From the NCBI GenBank assembly GCA_019218375.1, contig JAHUUK010000001.1, positions 1-64,000 on the forward strand: a DNA stretch of 64,000 bases, in the 5' to 3' direction. Source of the DNA: Dermabacteraceae bacterium TAE3-ERU5. GTDB taxonomy: Bacteria; Actinomycetota; Actinomycetes; Actinomycetales; Dermabacteraceae. Position numbers and translations under genes: made by a program. This document shows positions 28,901 through 37,945 of the stretch, piece after piece. The notes below the pieces were generated by a model. The model was not told the DNA's origin, made no database searches, and saw only the letters and a list, made by a program, of their open reading frames with translations. Positions within the stretch are counted from its first letter, which is position 1. The number at the start of each line of letters is the position of its first letter.

Positions 28901-30205
28901 TTATTCCCGAAAACGGATCGTGACGGCCTCGCCGTGGCTCGGCAGGCCCTCGGCCGCCGCCAGGGTTTCGGCGGCGCGGCGGGAAGCGGCGAGCGCGTCC
29001 CGGTCATAGTCGATCACGTGCACGGTGCGCAGGAAAGAATGCACGCCCAGCCCCGACGAGTAGCGGGAGGCTCCCCCCGTGGGTAGTACGTGGTTGCTGC
29101 CCGCGTCGTAATCGCCCAGGCTGACGGGCGAATAATCGCCGACGAAGATCGCCCCGGCGTTGGTTACCAGCGTGGCCACGGCCTGGGAGTCGGCGGTCTG
29201 GATCTCCAGGTGTTCGGCGCCGTAGGCGTTTACCACGGCAAGCCCGGCGGTGAGGTCGTCTACCAGGATCAGGGCCGACTGCTTGCCGCCAAGCGCGGTG
29301 CGTACGCGTTCTTCGTGCGCGGCCTGCGGCACCTGCCGTGCCAGCTCCGCGCGCACCGCCTCCGCGAGTTCTGCGCTGTCGGTCACGAGTACGCTCGCGG
29401 CCAGCGGGTCGTGTTCGGCCTGTGAGATGAGGTCCGCTGCCACGAATGCGGGGCGGGCGCTTGCGTCGGCCAAAATCGCGATTTCCGTCGGCCCCGCTTC
29501 GGAGTCGATCCCGACCCTCCCCTGCACCAGCCGCTTCGCGGCCACCACGTAAATGTTGCCGGGGCCGGTGATGAGGTCCACCGGTTCGATGTCGTCGCCG
29601 TCGCCGTAGGCCAGCAGCGCGATCGCCTGTGCTCCCCCGGCCGCGTAAACCTCGGTTACACCCAGCATGGCGCAGGCCGCGAGGATGGTCGGGTGTGGCA
29701 GCCCGCCGTGCTCCGCCTGCGGCGGCGAGGCCACCACCAGTTCGGGCACCCCCGCCACCAGGGCGGGGACGGCGTTCATGACTACGCTGGAGGGAAGCAC
29801 CGCGCGGCCTCCCGGCACGTAAAGGCCCACCCGGCGCACGGGGATGCGGCGGGTGCCGACGCGACCGCCGGGGATCACCTCGCACCAGTCGTCCTCGCGC
29901 AGCTGCGCCTCATCGACCTTGCGCACTCGCGAAATGGATTCCTCCAGCGCCGACTTAACCGCCGGGTCCAGGTTCTCCAGCGCCTCGCGCAGCGCGCTCT
30001 CGGGCACCCGCAAATGCTCCGGGCGCACCCCGTCGAACCGCTCCGAGGCGTCTAGCACCGCTGCCGCGCCGCGCTCGGCGACGTCCCGCACCAGCGGTGC
30101 TACCGCTTCGAGTGCTTTGGTTACGTCGAACTCGGCTCGCGGCAGGCTCCTGCGGAGCAGCGCCGGGGTAAGTTCCTGGCCTCTAAGGTCGCGCAGAGAG
30201 ATCAT
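28901..30205 (-). CDS. hisD: Histidinol dehydrogenase
   Basis: Zn- and NAD-dependent four-electron oxidation of histidinol to histidine, last step of the pathway. 434 residues. Landmarks: [30 protein letters not shown], the zinc-site AEHDP and GAEHLEIQT, and the C-terminal [15 protein letters not shown]. The ATG at 30205 is preceded by TACCAT six bases upstream (30217-30212), another possible leaderless start. It is separated from hisC by the reversed DUF3054 gene, so the two must be transcribed separately. Confidence 0.96.
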   Translation of the reverse strand: MISLRDLRGQELTPALLRRSLPRAEFDVTKALEAVAPLVRDVAERGAAAVLDASERFDGVRPEHLRVPESALREALENLDPAVKSALEESISRVRKVDEAQLREDDWCEVIPGGRVGTRRIPVRRVGLYVPGGRAVLPSSVVMNAVPALVAGVPELVVASPPQAEHGGLPHPTILAACAMLGVTEVYAAGGAQAIALLAYGDGDDIEPVDLITGPGNIYVVAAKRLVQGRVGIDSEAGPTEIAILADASARPAFVAADLISQAEHDPLAASVLVTDSAELAEAVRAELARQVPQAAHEERVRTALGGKQSALILVDDLTAGLAVVNAYGAEHLEIQTADSQAVATLVTNAGAIFVGDYSPVSLGDYDAGSNHVLPTGGASRYSSGLGVHSFLRTVHVIDYDRDALAASRRAAETLAAAEGLPSHGEAVTIRFRE

Positions 30206-30257
30206 GCCTCAATGGTAGAGCAAGCAGTCCCGGCAGCGGCCTTTATGACATCCCTGT

Positions 30258-33200
30258 TTAGCCGCCTATGCAGCCGGGGCCAAGCAGTGCCTTAAGCGAG
30301 GCGTAGAGCGCCGTTGAGGGAGTGACGCAGAGGCGTTTTTCGAGCCGCATCACCGTGGTCCTGCCGGGCTGCTGCAAGCGGAGCCAAACCTCTATCTTGC
30401 CGGGGTGCACGTGCAGCACGTCGCGCAGTTCCTGCGCTAGTCCCGGCGTGCAACGGTTCGCGGCCAGGGAAATCACCAGCGGGGCATCGCTCGCGCTTTC
30501 GGAGACGTCGAGTATCGTCACCTCCATCGCCCGCAGCTCGGGCGTTCCCTTCCCCAGGTCGATCCGGCCCGACATCGTCACCACGAGGTCTTCCGCCAGC
30601 ATCGCCCCCACGGTCTGATAGGTGCTCGGGAAAAGCAGGCAGTCGAGAGAACCTTCGAGGTCTTCCACGGTCACGATCGCCCAGGGATCGCCCTTTTTAG
30701 TGGTTTTGCGCTGGATGCCGGTGATTAGTCCCGCCACCTTAATCTGGGCCCCGTCGCTTACCGCACCTTCTTCCGCGAGCGAAGCGATGGGATGGGAGGA
30801 GTTTTCGGCGATGACGTGCTCCAGGCCTGAAAGCGGATGGTCGGAAATATAAAGCCCGAGCATGTTGCGTTCAAAGCTGAGCTTTTCCTTGCGTTCCCAT
30901 TCGGGAAGTTCGGGCACGTTAAAGAGCGAACCCATCGGGCTTTCCGTGTCCTCCAGGGCGGCCCCGAAGAGATCGAACTGGCCGATGTTTTCCTGGCGCT
31001 TCAGTTTCACGACCGATTCGACCGCTTCTTCGTGCACGAGCGTCAGGGAGCGGCGGTTCTGCCCGAGCGAATCGAACGCCCCGCCCTTAATGAGGGATTC
31101 GATGGTGCGCTTGTTGCAGACGGCGAGCGGCACCTTGTCGAGGAAGTCCTCGAAACTGGTGAACGGCCCCTTTTCTTCCCGCGCCGCAATGATGCCCTCC
31201 ACCACGTGAGAGCCCACGTTGCGGATCGCGGAAAGCCCGAAGCGGATGTCCTTGCCGACAGCGGAGAAGTAGTGCCCGGACTCGTTTACGTCCGGCGGCA
31301 GCACGGTTATGCCCAGGTGCCGACAGTCCCCCAGGTAGAGGCCCAGGCGGTCGCGGTTGTCCTGGGTGGAGGTGAGCAGCGCGGCCATGTATTCGACCGG
31401 GAAGTTCGCCTTCAGGTACGCGGTCCAGTAGGAAACCAGGCCGTAGGCAGCGGAGTGCGACTTGTTGAAGGCGTAGTCACTGAACGGCACCAGGATTTCC
31501 CAGAGGGTGTTGATGCAGCCCTCGGAGAAGCCGTTATCGAGCATGCCCTGGCGGAAACCGGCGAACTGTTTATCCAGTTCTTCCTTCTTTTTCTTACCCA
31601 TCGCGCGGCGCAGAATGTCTGCCTGGCCGAGCGTGAAGCCCGCGACCTTCTGCGCGATCTGCATAACCTGCTCCTGATACACGATCAGGCCGTAGGTGGT
31701 GCCGAGGATCTCCGCGAGCGGCTCCTCCAGTTCCGGGTGGATCGGGGTGACGTCCTGCAGGCCGTTCTTACGCAGCGCGTAGTTCGTGTGCGAGTTCGCG
31801 CCCATCGGGCCGGGGCGGTAAAGCGCGCCGACGGCCGAGATGTCCTCGAAGTTGTCGGGCTTCATCTGCCGCAGCAGGGTACGCATGCCGCTGCCATCCA
31901 GCTGGAACACGCCGAGCGTATCGCCGCGCCCAAGCAGTTCGTAGGTTGCCCGATCGTCCGTGCCCAGGGTTTCGAGGTCGGGCGCTTCCTTGCCGTTGGC
32001 CTTGATGTTTTCCAGCGCATCGGAAATCACCGTCAGGTTGCGCAGGCCCAGGAAGTCCATCTTCAGCAGGCCGAGCGTTTCACAGGTCGGATAGTCAAAC
32101 TGGGTGATGATCTGGCCGTCCGAGGCGCGGCGCATCATCGGAATAATGTCGATCAGCGGATCGGAGGACATGATGACGGCGCAGGCGTGTACGCCCCAGC
32201 CACGGGTCAGGCCCTCCACGCCCTTCGCGATGTCGAACACTTTCTGCGCATCCGGATCGCTGGCGTGCAGCTGGCGAAATTCTTCCGCCTCACCGTAGCG
32301 CTTGTGCTTTTCGTCGAAGATGCCCGACAGCGGGATGTCCTTGCCCATCACCGTCGGGGGCAGCGCCTTGGTCAGCTTCTCCCCCATCGCGTACGGGTAG
32401 CCGAGCACGCGGGCGGCGTCCTTCAGGGAGTTCTTCGTCTTCATAACGCCGTAGGTGATTACCTGGGCTACGCGGTCGTCACCGTACTTGCGGGTGACGT
32501 ATTCGAGCACCTCACCGCGGCGGCGATCGTCGAAGTCCACGTCGAAGTCGGGCATCGATACACGATCGGGGTTGAGGAAGCGTTCGAAAATCAGGGCGTG
32601 TTCGAGCGGGTTGAGGTCGGTAATGCGCATCGCGTAGGCGACCATGGAACCCGCGCCGGAGCCACGGCCCGGCCCCACGCGAATCCCGTTTTCCTTGGCC
32701 CAGTTGATGAAGTCGGCCACGACCAGGAAGTAGCCGGGGAAGCCCATCTGGGTAATGATGCCGACCTCGTAATCGGCCTGCTTTTGCACATCGTCCGGGA
32801 TGCCGTCCGGGAAGCGGTAGTGCAGGCCGTTTTGCACCTCTTTGATGAACCAGGAGTGTTCGTCCTCCCCCGGCGGGCAGGGGAAGCGCGGCATGAAGTT
32901 GGCGCCGTCCGAGGTGGTGCAGAACTGGACGTCGCACATTTCCGCGATGCGCAGGGTGTTATCGCACGCCTCCGGCATTTCGCGAAACAGCTCGCGCATT
33001 TCTTCGGAGGTTTTCAGGTAGTAGCCCGAACCGTCGAACTTAAACCTGCCGGGCGTATCGAAGGTGGAGCCGGAGTTGATGCACAGCAGCGCGTCCTGGA
33101 TCGAGGCGTCCTGCGCGGTGACGTAGTGAAGATCGTTCGTGGCCAGCAGCGGCGCGCCGATCTTCTTGGACAGTTCCAGCAGCTGCTTGGTGACCCGGCG

Positions 33201-33806
33201 CTCTAGCTCCAGCCCGTGATCCATCAACTCCACAAAATAGTGTTCCTTGCCGAACATGTCCTGGAACTCGCCCGCGGCCTTCACCGCTTCGTCCCACTGT
33301 CCCAGGCGGATCCTGGTCTGGATCTCTCCCGACGGGCAGCCGGTGGAGGCGATCAGGCCCTGCGAATACTTCGCGAGGATCTCCCGGTCCATGCGGGGCC
33401 ACTTGCCCATCTGGCCATCCAGCGAAGCACGCGAGGCCAGGCGGAACAGGTTGTGCATGCCCTCGGTGCTGCGCGAAAGCAGGGTGAGGTGCGTGTAGGC
33501 ACCGCGCGCCGATACGTCGTCACCGGCGGCCTGCTGTTCGGGGGTGCCCCACTGCACGCGGGTACGGTCGTGCCGGGACGTGCCCGGCGTAACGTACGCC
33601 TCCACGCCGATGATCGGCTTAATGCCCGCGGCTTTCGCCTTCGCATAAAACTCGTAGGCACCGAACACGTAACCGTGGTCGGTGATAGCGATGGCCTTCT
33701 GATTCTGCTTAACGGCTTCATCGACCAGTTTGGAAATCTTGGCCGCGCCGTCGAGCAGCGAATAGTCCGTGTGGGTGTGGAGGTGAACGAAATCGCCGGC
33801 AGACAT
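30258..33806 (-). CDS. dnaE: DNA polymerase III subunit alpha
   Basis: Replicative C-family polymerase, 1182 residues, the length expected of DnaE1. N-terminal PHP domain begins HLHTHTDYSLLDG (8-20). The catalytic acid motif PDFDVDFDD is at 419-427. Helix-hairpin-helix region follows the fingers (about 830-900), then an OB-fold with ITGIQRKTTKKGDPWAIVTVED near 1010. Error-prone DnaE2 is less likely because the full PHP and OB regions and length match DnaE1. It follows the rluD-like gene by 10 bases; TAGGCT seven bases before the ATG could serve an internal leaderless start. Confidence 0.96.
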   Translation of the reverse strand: MSAGDFVHLHTHTDYSLLDGAAKISKLVDEAVKQNQKAIAITDHGYVFGAYEFYAKAKAAGIKPIIGVEAYVTPGTSRHDRTRVQWGTPEQQAAGDDVSARGAYTHLTLLSRSTEGMHNLFRLASRASLDGQMGKWPRMDREILAKYSQGLIASTGCPSGEIQTRIRLGQWDEAVKAAGEFQDMFGKEHYFVELMDHGLELERRVTKQLLELSKKIGAPLLATNDLHYVTAQDASIQDALLCINSGSTFDTPGRFKFDGSGYYLKTSEEMRELFREMPEACDNTLRIAEMCDVQFCTTSDGANFMPRFPCPPGEDEHSWFIKEVQNGLHYRFPDGIPDDVQKQADYEVGIITQMGFPGYFLVVADFINWAKENGIRVGPGRGSGAGSMVAYAMRITDLNPLEHALIFERFLNPDRVSMPDFDVDFDDRRRGEVLEYVTRKYGDDRVAQVITYGVMKTKNSLKDAARVLGYPYAMGEKLTKALPPTVMGKDIPLSGIFDEKHKRYGEAEEFRQLHASDPDAQKVFDIAKGVEGLTRGWGVHACAVIMSSDPLIDIIPMMRRASDGQIITQFDYPTCETLGLLKMDFLGLRNLTVISDALENIKANGKEAPDLETLGTDDRATYELLGRGDTLGVFQLDGSGMRTLLRQMKPDNFEDISAVGALYRPGPMGANSHTNYALRKNGLQDVTPIHPELEEPLAEILGTTYGLIVYQEQVMQIAQKVAGFTLGQADILRRAMGKKKKEELDKQFAGFRQGMLDNGFSEGCINTLWEILVPFSDYAFNKSHSAAYGLVSYWTAYLKANFPVEYMAALLTSTQDNRDRLGLYLGDCRHLGITVLPPDVNESGHYFSAVGKDIRFGLSAIRNVGSHVVEGIIAAREEKGPFTSFEDFLDKVPLAVCNKRTIESLIKGGAFDSLGQNRRSLTLVHEEAVESVVKLKRQENIGQFDLFGAALEDTESPMGSLFNVPELPEWERKEKLSFERNMLGLYISDHPLSGLEHVIAENSSHPIASLAEEGAVSDGAQIKVAGLITGIQRKTTKKGDPWAIVTVEDLEGSLDCLLFPSTYQTVGAMLAEDLVVTMSGRIDLGKGTPELRAMEVTILDVSESASDAPLVISLAANRCTPGLAQELRDVLHVHPGKIEVWLRLQQPGRTTVMRLEKRLCVTPSTALYASLKALLGPGCIGG

Positions 33807-33816
33807 GCCCCCTAGC

Positions 33817-34743
33817 CTAACCGGCGCGAAGCACCTCTAGGGCGTGCGCTAGGTCCTGCGGGTAGACAGAGGTGAAAGTAACTTTCTCGCCGCGCGTCGG
33901 GTGCGTGAAGGACAGTTCGACGGCGTGCAGCCACTGGCGTTCCAGCCCCAGGCGGGCCGCCAGGCGCGGATCGCTGCCGTACAGCGGATCGCCCGCCAGC
34001 GGGTGGCGCAGGGCCGAGAAATGCACCCTGATCTGGTGTGTGCGCCCCGTTTCCAGGTGCACCTCGCACAGCGAGGCGGCGCGGAACATCTCCAGCACCT
34101 CGTAGTGCGTCACGGAGTGTTTGCCGCTCTTCATCACGGCGTATTTGTAGTCGTGATTCATGCTGCGCCCGATGGGAGCCTCGATGGTTCCCTGCAGCGG
34201 GTCGGGGTGTCCCTGGCAGAGCGCGTGGTAGGTCTTGGAAACCGTGCGCTGGCGGAAAGCGTTCTTCAGGATGGAATAGGCAAGTTCCGATTTTGCCACC
34301 ACCATTAGCCCGCTGGTGCCGACGTCCAGACGCTGCACGATGCCCTGGCGTTCGGCGGCACCGGAGGTAGCGATGCGCACGCCCGCGGCGGCAAGGTGGC
34401 CGACAACCGTCGGGCCTTCCCAGCCGACGCTCGGATGCGCGGCCACGCCGACGGGCTTATCCACCACCACGATGTCGTCGTCCTCGAACACGATGCTCAT
34501 GCCCTCGACCATTTCGGCCTTAACGCTGAGGGCGGGCTTTTCCTGTTCGAGCGTCACGTTCAAGATACTGCCGGGGCTGAGGCGGTCCGACTTGCCCGGC
34601 ACAGCGCCGTCCACCTCTACCTTGCCCGAAAGCACCATTTCGCCCGCGCGGGTGCGGGAAACGCCGAGCAGCCGGGAAAGCCCGACGTCCACGCGTTCCC
34701 CCGCCAGCCCGTCGGGAACGGGGAGCGTGCGATATTCACTCAT
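33817..34743 (-). CDS. RluA/RluD-family 23S rRNA pseudouridine synthase
   Basis: 308 residues. N-terminal S4 RNA-binding domain (about 15-60, [20 protein letters not shown]) followed by the pseudouridine-synthase core with catalytic Asp140 in [13 protein letters not shown]. The start is ATG 34743, which overlaps the lspA stop by eight bases; a longer frame is lspA shadow. Adjacent lspA-rluD-dnaE order is common in actinobacteria. The exact uridine targets (1911/1915/1917 for RluD) are not determinable. Confidence 0.9.
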   Translation of the reverse strand: MSEYRTLPVPDGLAGERVDVGLSRLLGVSRTRAGEMVLSGKVEVDGAVPGKSDRLSPGSILNVTLEQEKPALSVKAEMVEGMSIVFEDDDIVVVDKPVGVAAHPSVGWEGPTVVGHLAAAGVRIATSGAAERQGIVQRLDVGTSGLMVVAKSELAYSILKNAFRQRTVSKTYHALCQGHPDPLQGTIEAPIGRSMNHDYKYAVMKSGKHSVTHYEVLEMFRAASLCEVHLETGRTHQIRVHFSALRHPLAGDPLYGSDPRLAARLGLERQWLHAVELSFTHPTRGEKVTFTSVYPQDLAHALEVLRAG

Positions 34744-35245
34744 CGCCCGTCCCGCCCGTAGCCGAGGCCGCGGTTTCTCTGCCCGCGGGCCTGTTGGTGA
34801 GAACAAAGAGCATCACCAGGCAGCAGCCGGTGACGATGAAAATATCCGCCACGTTAAAAATCGGCCAGCGCGGCAACACGAAGAAATCGACCACGTGGCC
34901 GTGGGCGAAACCGGGGGCGCGGAAAAGACGGTCGTACAGGTTTCCTAGCGCTCCGCCGAGCATTAACCCGAGGGCGATACCCCAGCCGTAATCGTCTACC
35001 TTGCGGAAAAGATAGAAGGAAATGCCGCAGGCGAGGAGCGCCTGCAGGATCGTCACCAGCCAGGTGGAAGAACCGCCCAGGCTCCAGGCCGCACCGGGGT
35101 TGAAAACCAGCTGCAAGCCGAAGAAGCGACCCAAAATATCCACCCGTTGATACTCGATCAACGAGGAAAGCGCCCACGCCTTACTGGCCTGGTCGGCTAA
35201 AAATACGAGCAGGGCTAAAAGCAGCCCGATCAGCGAAGCCCGCAC
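34736..35245 (-). CDS. lspA: Prolipoprotein signal peptidase (signal peptidase II)
   Basis: Aspartyl membrane protease that removes signal peptides from lipoproteins after diacylglyceryl transfer. Four transmembrane helices; catalytic Asp105 in GNLYDRLF and Asp134 in FNVADIF. The start is taken at GTG 35245 (169 residues, the family norm). An alternative GTG at 35317 overlaps the divIVA stop and would give 193 residues, but the added DNA contains a 12-bp terminator-like hairpin (35264-35290). The spacing of the Shine-Dalgarno at 35245 is poor, so the start is uncertain. Short charged C-terminal tail. Confidence 0.92.
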   Translation of the reverse strand: MRASLIGLLLALLVFLADQASKAWALSSLIEYQRVDILGRFFGLQLVFNPGAAWSLGGSSTWLVTILQALLACGISFYLFRKVDDYGWGIALGLMLGGALGNLYDRLFRAPGFAHGHVVDFFVLPRWPIFNVADIFIVTGCCLVMLFVLTNRPAGRETAASATGGTGDE

Positions 35246-35263
35246 TCCCCTTTTGCCACGGCA

Positions 35264-35290
35264 AACGCCGGGCGCATTGCGCCCGGCGTT
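35264..35290 (-). terminator. Hairpin between divIVA and lspA
   Basis: AACGCCGGGCGC (35264-35275), loop ATT and its exact complement (35279-35290). It has the same build as other terminators in this window, but on the minus strand only GTTTGCC follows. It may end divIVA transcription or reduce read-through into lspA. Confidence 0.5.
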
Positions 35291-35313
35291 ATGCGGTGAC
35301 GAAACTTTGCCGG

Positions 35314-36063
35314 TCACAGACCGAAGTTAGCGTGCTGTTCCTGCGTGCCGCTCGTCTCCAGTTCACGCATCTGGTTCTCCAGGTAGGTGCGCAGACGGTT
35401 GCGGTAGTCACGCTCGAAGGTGCGCAGCTGCTCAATGGTCTTTTCGAGGCCAGCCTTCTCGGTTTCGAGAGCCTGCAGGGTGCTGCGGGACTTCTCCTCG
35501 GCCTCGCCGACGATCTGGCGGGACTTCTCTTCGGCCTCGCCGACCAGGCGGCTGTATTCGACCTCGCCCTTCTGGACGTGCTCATCGTGCAGACGCTGAG
35601 CCAGGGCGATGATGCCCGCTGCGGACTGATCGGCAGCAGCCGGAGCGGCGGCCGGAGCCGGGGCGGCGGCAGCGAACGAAGCGGAGGTCTTCTCGTCAGC
35701 GGTTTCGGCCGGAACCTCAACCTCTGCCACCTCTTCGTCAGCCTCAACGACGGAAACAACCGGGGTTTCACCGGTAACGGCTTCGGAAACCGGAGCAACC
35801 ACGGTCGGCTCGTCATCAACGACGACCTCTTCGCGCTTGGCTTCGGCGGCAACCGGGGCGGCACCGGACTCGAGCTCGGCAATGCGCACACGCGCCTCTT
35901 CCAGCTCCTTCTTGAGCTGGGAGTTCTCCGCCATGAGCTCCTTCATGCACGGAATAAGCTCGTTGTCGAGGTAATCATCTACCTCGTCCATGTCATAGCC
36001 TTCGGTGAATCGCACCGTGCCGAACTCTTTATTGAAGAGCTCATCAGCAGGCGTGTGAACCAT
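35314..36063 (-). CDS. divIVA: DivIVA / Wag31 polar growth and division-site protein
   Basis: 249 residues. The N-terminal DivIVA domain shows FTEGYDMDEVDDYLDNELIP (membrane-binding and first coiled coil, about 18-60). A low-complexity Ala/Pro/Glu/Val linker (65-145) is followed by a long C-terminal coiled coil (150-240) containing the near-repeat VGEAEEKSRQIVGEAEEKSR. In actinobacteria DivIVA marks poles, recruits wall synthesis and is essential. TATAGT (36144-36139) in the 149-base upstream gap is a good -10 box. It lies downstream of yggT, the usual neighbour. Confidence 0.93.
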   Translation of the reverse strand: MVHTPADELFNKEFGTVRFTEGYDMDEVDDYLDNELIPCMKELMAENSQLKKELEEARVRIAELESGAAPVAAEAKREEVVVDDEPTVVAPVSEAVTGETPVVSVVEADEEVAEVEVPAETADEKTSASFAAAAPAPAAAPAAADQSAAGIIALAQRLHDEHVQKGEVEYSRLVGEAEEKSRQIVGEAEEKSRSTLQALETEKAGLEKTIEQLRTFERDYRNRLRTYLENQMRELETSGTQEQHANFGL

Positions 36064-36212
36064 AGGACACCTTCTCTAGTCGGTACACGATAGGAATAGC
36101 CCCGCAGGGCGGTACATCTCCTACCTTATCGGAATACAACTATACGCGACCACAGGGTCACGCACGTCACGTACTTTGTAAGCATGCCACGTAATAGATT
36201 ACGCGAAAAAAT
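36064..36212 (-). promoter_or_regulatory. divIVA upstream region with candidate -10 box
   Basis: 149 bases without a gene. TATAGT (minus strand, 36144-36139) is the best -10 candidate; no convincing -35 at 16-18 bases. The divIVA Shine-Dalgarno is GAAGGTGT close to the ATG. A repeated ACGTGAC-like motif occupies 36155-36170. Confidence 0.4.
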
Positions 36213-36515
36213 CTAGGTAAGCGAGATCAAAAAAGCCCGCAGTAGGCCCATCCCCAAGGAACAGCCCAAAAGCAGCAGCAGAATGCTCAAATCCAATGCC
36301 ACCCCGCCTAACCTAAGCGGCGGAATAATCCGGCGCAACAAAAGCACCGGCGGGTCAGTCACCGTAAAAATTAGCTCGCAAAAAACCAGCACAGGCCCGG
36401 TAGGCGCGAAAGCCGGAGCGAACGAACGGATCCAATCAATCACCAGGCGAGCAATGACCGCCATGGTAAAAAGCAGCGCCGCAATGTAGCAGACTGCGAC
36501 CAGCGCGTAGAGCAT
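36213..36515 (-). CDS. YggT-family membrane protein
   Basis: 100 residues with two hydrophobic segments (about 4-25 and 68-97) flanking a conserved amphipathic stretch with FCELIFTVTDPPVLLLRRIIPP. YggT proteins sit in the sepF-divIVA neighbourhood of Gram-positive division clusters; function is unclear, with suggested roles in membrane or ion homeostasis. It follows sepF by six bases and so is cotranscribed. Confidence 0.85.
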   Translation of the reverse strand: MLYALVAVCYIAALLFTMAVIARLVIDWIRSFAPAFAPTGPVLVFCELIFTVTDPPVLLLRRIIPPLRLGGVALDLSILLLLLGCSLGMGLLRAFLISLT

Positions 36516-36521
36516 AGGTGC

Positions 36522-37007
36522 TCAGCTCTGGTTGTAGAAGGCGCTGTCGTCTCCCGAGACGTCACCCTCGACCGAAACGTGTTCCGGCGAAAGCAGGAAA
36601 ACCTTGCTGGTGACCTTTTCGATCACGCCGTTCAGACCAAATACCAAGCCCGCGGAAAAATCAACCATCCGCTTGGCATCCGCATCGTCCATGTCGGACA
36701 GGTTCATGATCACCGGAATACCGTCACGGAAAGACTCGCCGATGGAACGCGCGTCATTGTAAGAACGCGGATGAATAGTGGTGATGCGCTGCAGGCCCAT
36801 TTCAACCTCCGGCTCGGATACAGGGGCAATCTGACGGTTACGCAGAGGAGCCACGGGTGCCTCTCGCTCATCGTTATCGGACACTCGCTCGAGCGCGCGA
36901 CCGGATGCGGAGCGTGTCGATTCCGCGGCGGGGCGCGGTTCGTAGTCCTGTTCGCTCTCATCGGCCAGACCGATAGCGACCAAGGTCTTGTGCCAGGCGT
37001 TAGCCAT
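36522..37007 (-). CDS. sepF: Cell division protein SepF
   Basis: 161 residues. An N-terminal amphipathic membrane anchor ([16 protein letters not shown]) is followed by an acidic/Arg linker and the DUF552 core (about 70-155: [45 protein letters not shown]). SepF tethers FtsZ to the membrane and is the main anchor in actinobacteria without FtsA, which is absent here. The start is ATG 37007, with GAGGGAGA seven bases upstream; the frame open further upstream is unlike SepF. Confidence 0.93.
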   Translation of the reverse strand: MANAWHKTLVAIGLADESEQDYEPRPAAESTRSASGRALERVSDNDEREAPVAPLRNRQIAPVSEPEVEMGLQRITTIHPRSYNDARSIGESFRDGIPVIMNLSDMDDADAKRMVDFSAGLVFGLNGVIEKVTSKVFLLSPEHVSVEGDVSGDDSAFYNQS

Positions 37008-37186
37008 TGAAATATCTCCCTCGTATACGGTAACTGTTGACCCGGTGACGGAACCCTGCGGTCCGGGGAAGACACCTGGAGGTCGTCGAGGTCTTGCCAC
37101 GAAATTACCCGACTAGATCAATCTTACGCAGCATCCTGGCGGCGTGTCGCATCTAGAAACAAAGCAAAAGCGTAAAAGGCTGCCGT
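37008..37186 (-). other. Gap between pgeF and sepF
   Basis: 179 bases with no credible gene. In many actinobacteria a yggS (PLP homeostasis) gene lies here; none is present and no remnant was recognised. Presumably holds the sepF promoter; GTATACG near 37020-37030 is a weak -10 candidate. No terminator hairpin for pgeF was found. Confidence 0.4.
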
Positions 37187-37945
37187 TTAAAGCAGGCGAA
37201 TGGCACCCACGAAACGGCCGGTAACGTTTTCTCTCCGGTAGGAAAAATAGTCCCGGTCCTCCCCCGTGCAGGGGTAGGAATCGTTAATCGCGGACTCAGC
37301 CAGTCCTGCCGCCGCCAGCTGGGCACGTGCTCCCGCACGCAAATCAAGCGCGTGCGTGCCCCGCGCGGTACGCGCGGTAAGCTGCGGCACCTGCGCAACC
37401 GCCTGATCGTGCATCTGCTGCGGCACCTCATAGCAGCTGCCACACATGGAGGGACCAATCAGCGCCCGCATATTTTCCGGGCGCGCCCCGCGCCGCAGCA
37501 TCTCAGATACCGCGGCCGGCAGGATCTCCCCCAAAAAACCAACCCGGCCCGCATGCACCGCAGCGGCCACCCCGGCCTGGGTATCGGCCAGCAGAACGGG
37601 CATGCAGTCGGCCACCATGATCGCCAGCGCCACATCCCGCCGCGTGGTTACCAGCGCGTCCGCGTCATGGACCGCGCTAAAGTCCCAGTCTTTGCCGACC
37701 TCGATCACGCGCGCGGAATGAGTCTGGTTCACGAACGCTACGGGAGCGCCCAGGTAGGCGCTCAGCAGACGGCGGTTTTCGCGCACGGCAGCGTCTTCGT
37801 CCCCCACGTGCAAGCCCAGGTTGAAATCGCCAAAGGCATCGCGCGAAGCGCCTTCTTTGCCGACGCTGGACAGCCCGCTCCGGGAGGTAAATATGGCGCG
37901 AGCGCCGGGAATTACCCCGGCGCTCGCCTCAGAAAGCGATCTCAC
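37187..37945 (-). CDS. pgeF: Polyphenol oxidase/YfiH family (PgeF) protein
   Basis: 252 residues of the multicopper-polyphenol-oxidase-like DUF152 family. Zinc/metal ligands are visible: His76 in NQTHSARV, Cys113 in [11 protein letters not shown] and His131 in [11 protein letters not shown]. coli YfiH/PgeF edits peptidoglycan precursors carrying L-Ser instead of L-Ala after MurC; homologues also show purine nucleosidase activity. Either fits the dcw location. GTG 37945 overlaps the ftsZ stop (GTGA), so it is coupled to ftsZ. Confidence 0.88.
   Translation of the reverse strand: MRSLSEASAGVIPGARAIFTSRSGLSSVGKEGASRDAFGDFNLGLHVGDEDAAVRENRRLLSAYLGAPVAFVNQTHSARVIEVGKDWDFSAVHDADALVTTRRDVALAIMVADCMPVLLADTQAGVAAAVHAGRVGFLGEILPAAVSEMLRRGARPENMRALIGPSMCGSCYEVPQQMHDQAVAQVPQLTARTARGTHALDLRAGARAQLAAAGLAESAINDSYPCTGEDRDYFSYRRENVTGRFVGAIRLL

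Noticed and set aside
30837-33206. Plus-strand open frame of 789 codons opposite dnaE
   Set aside because: Lies entirely inside dnaE on the opposite strand; composition is His/Arg/Val-rich as expected of a shadow frame.
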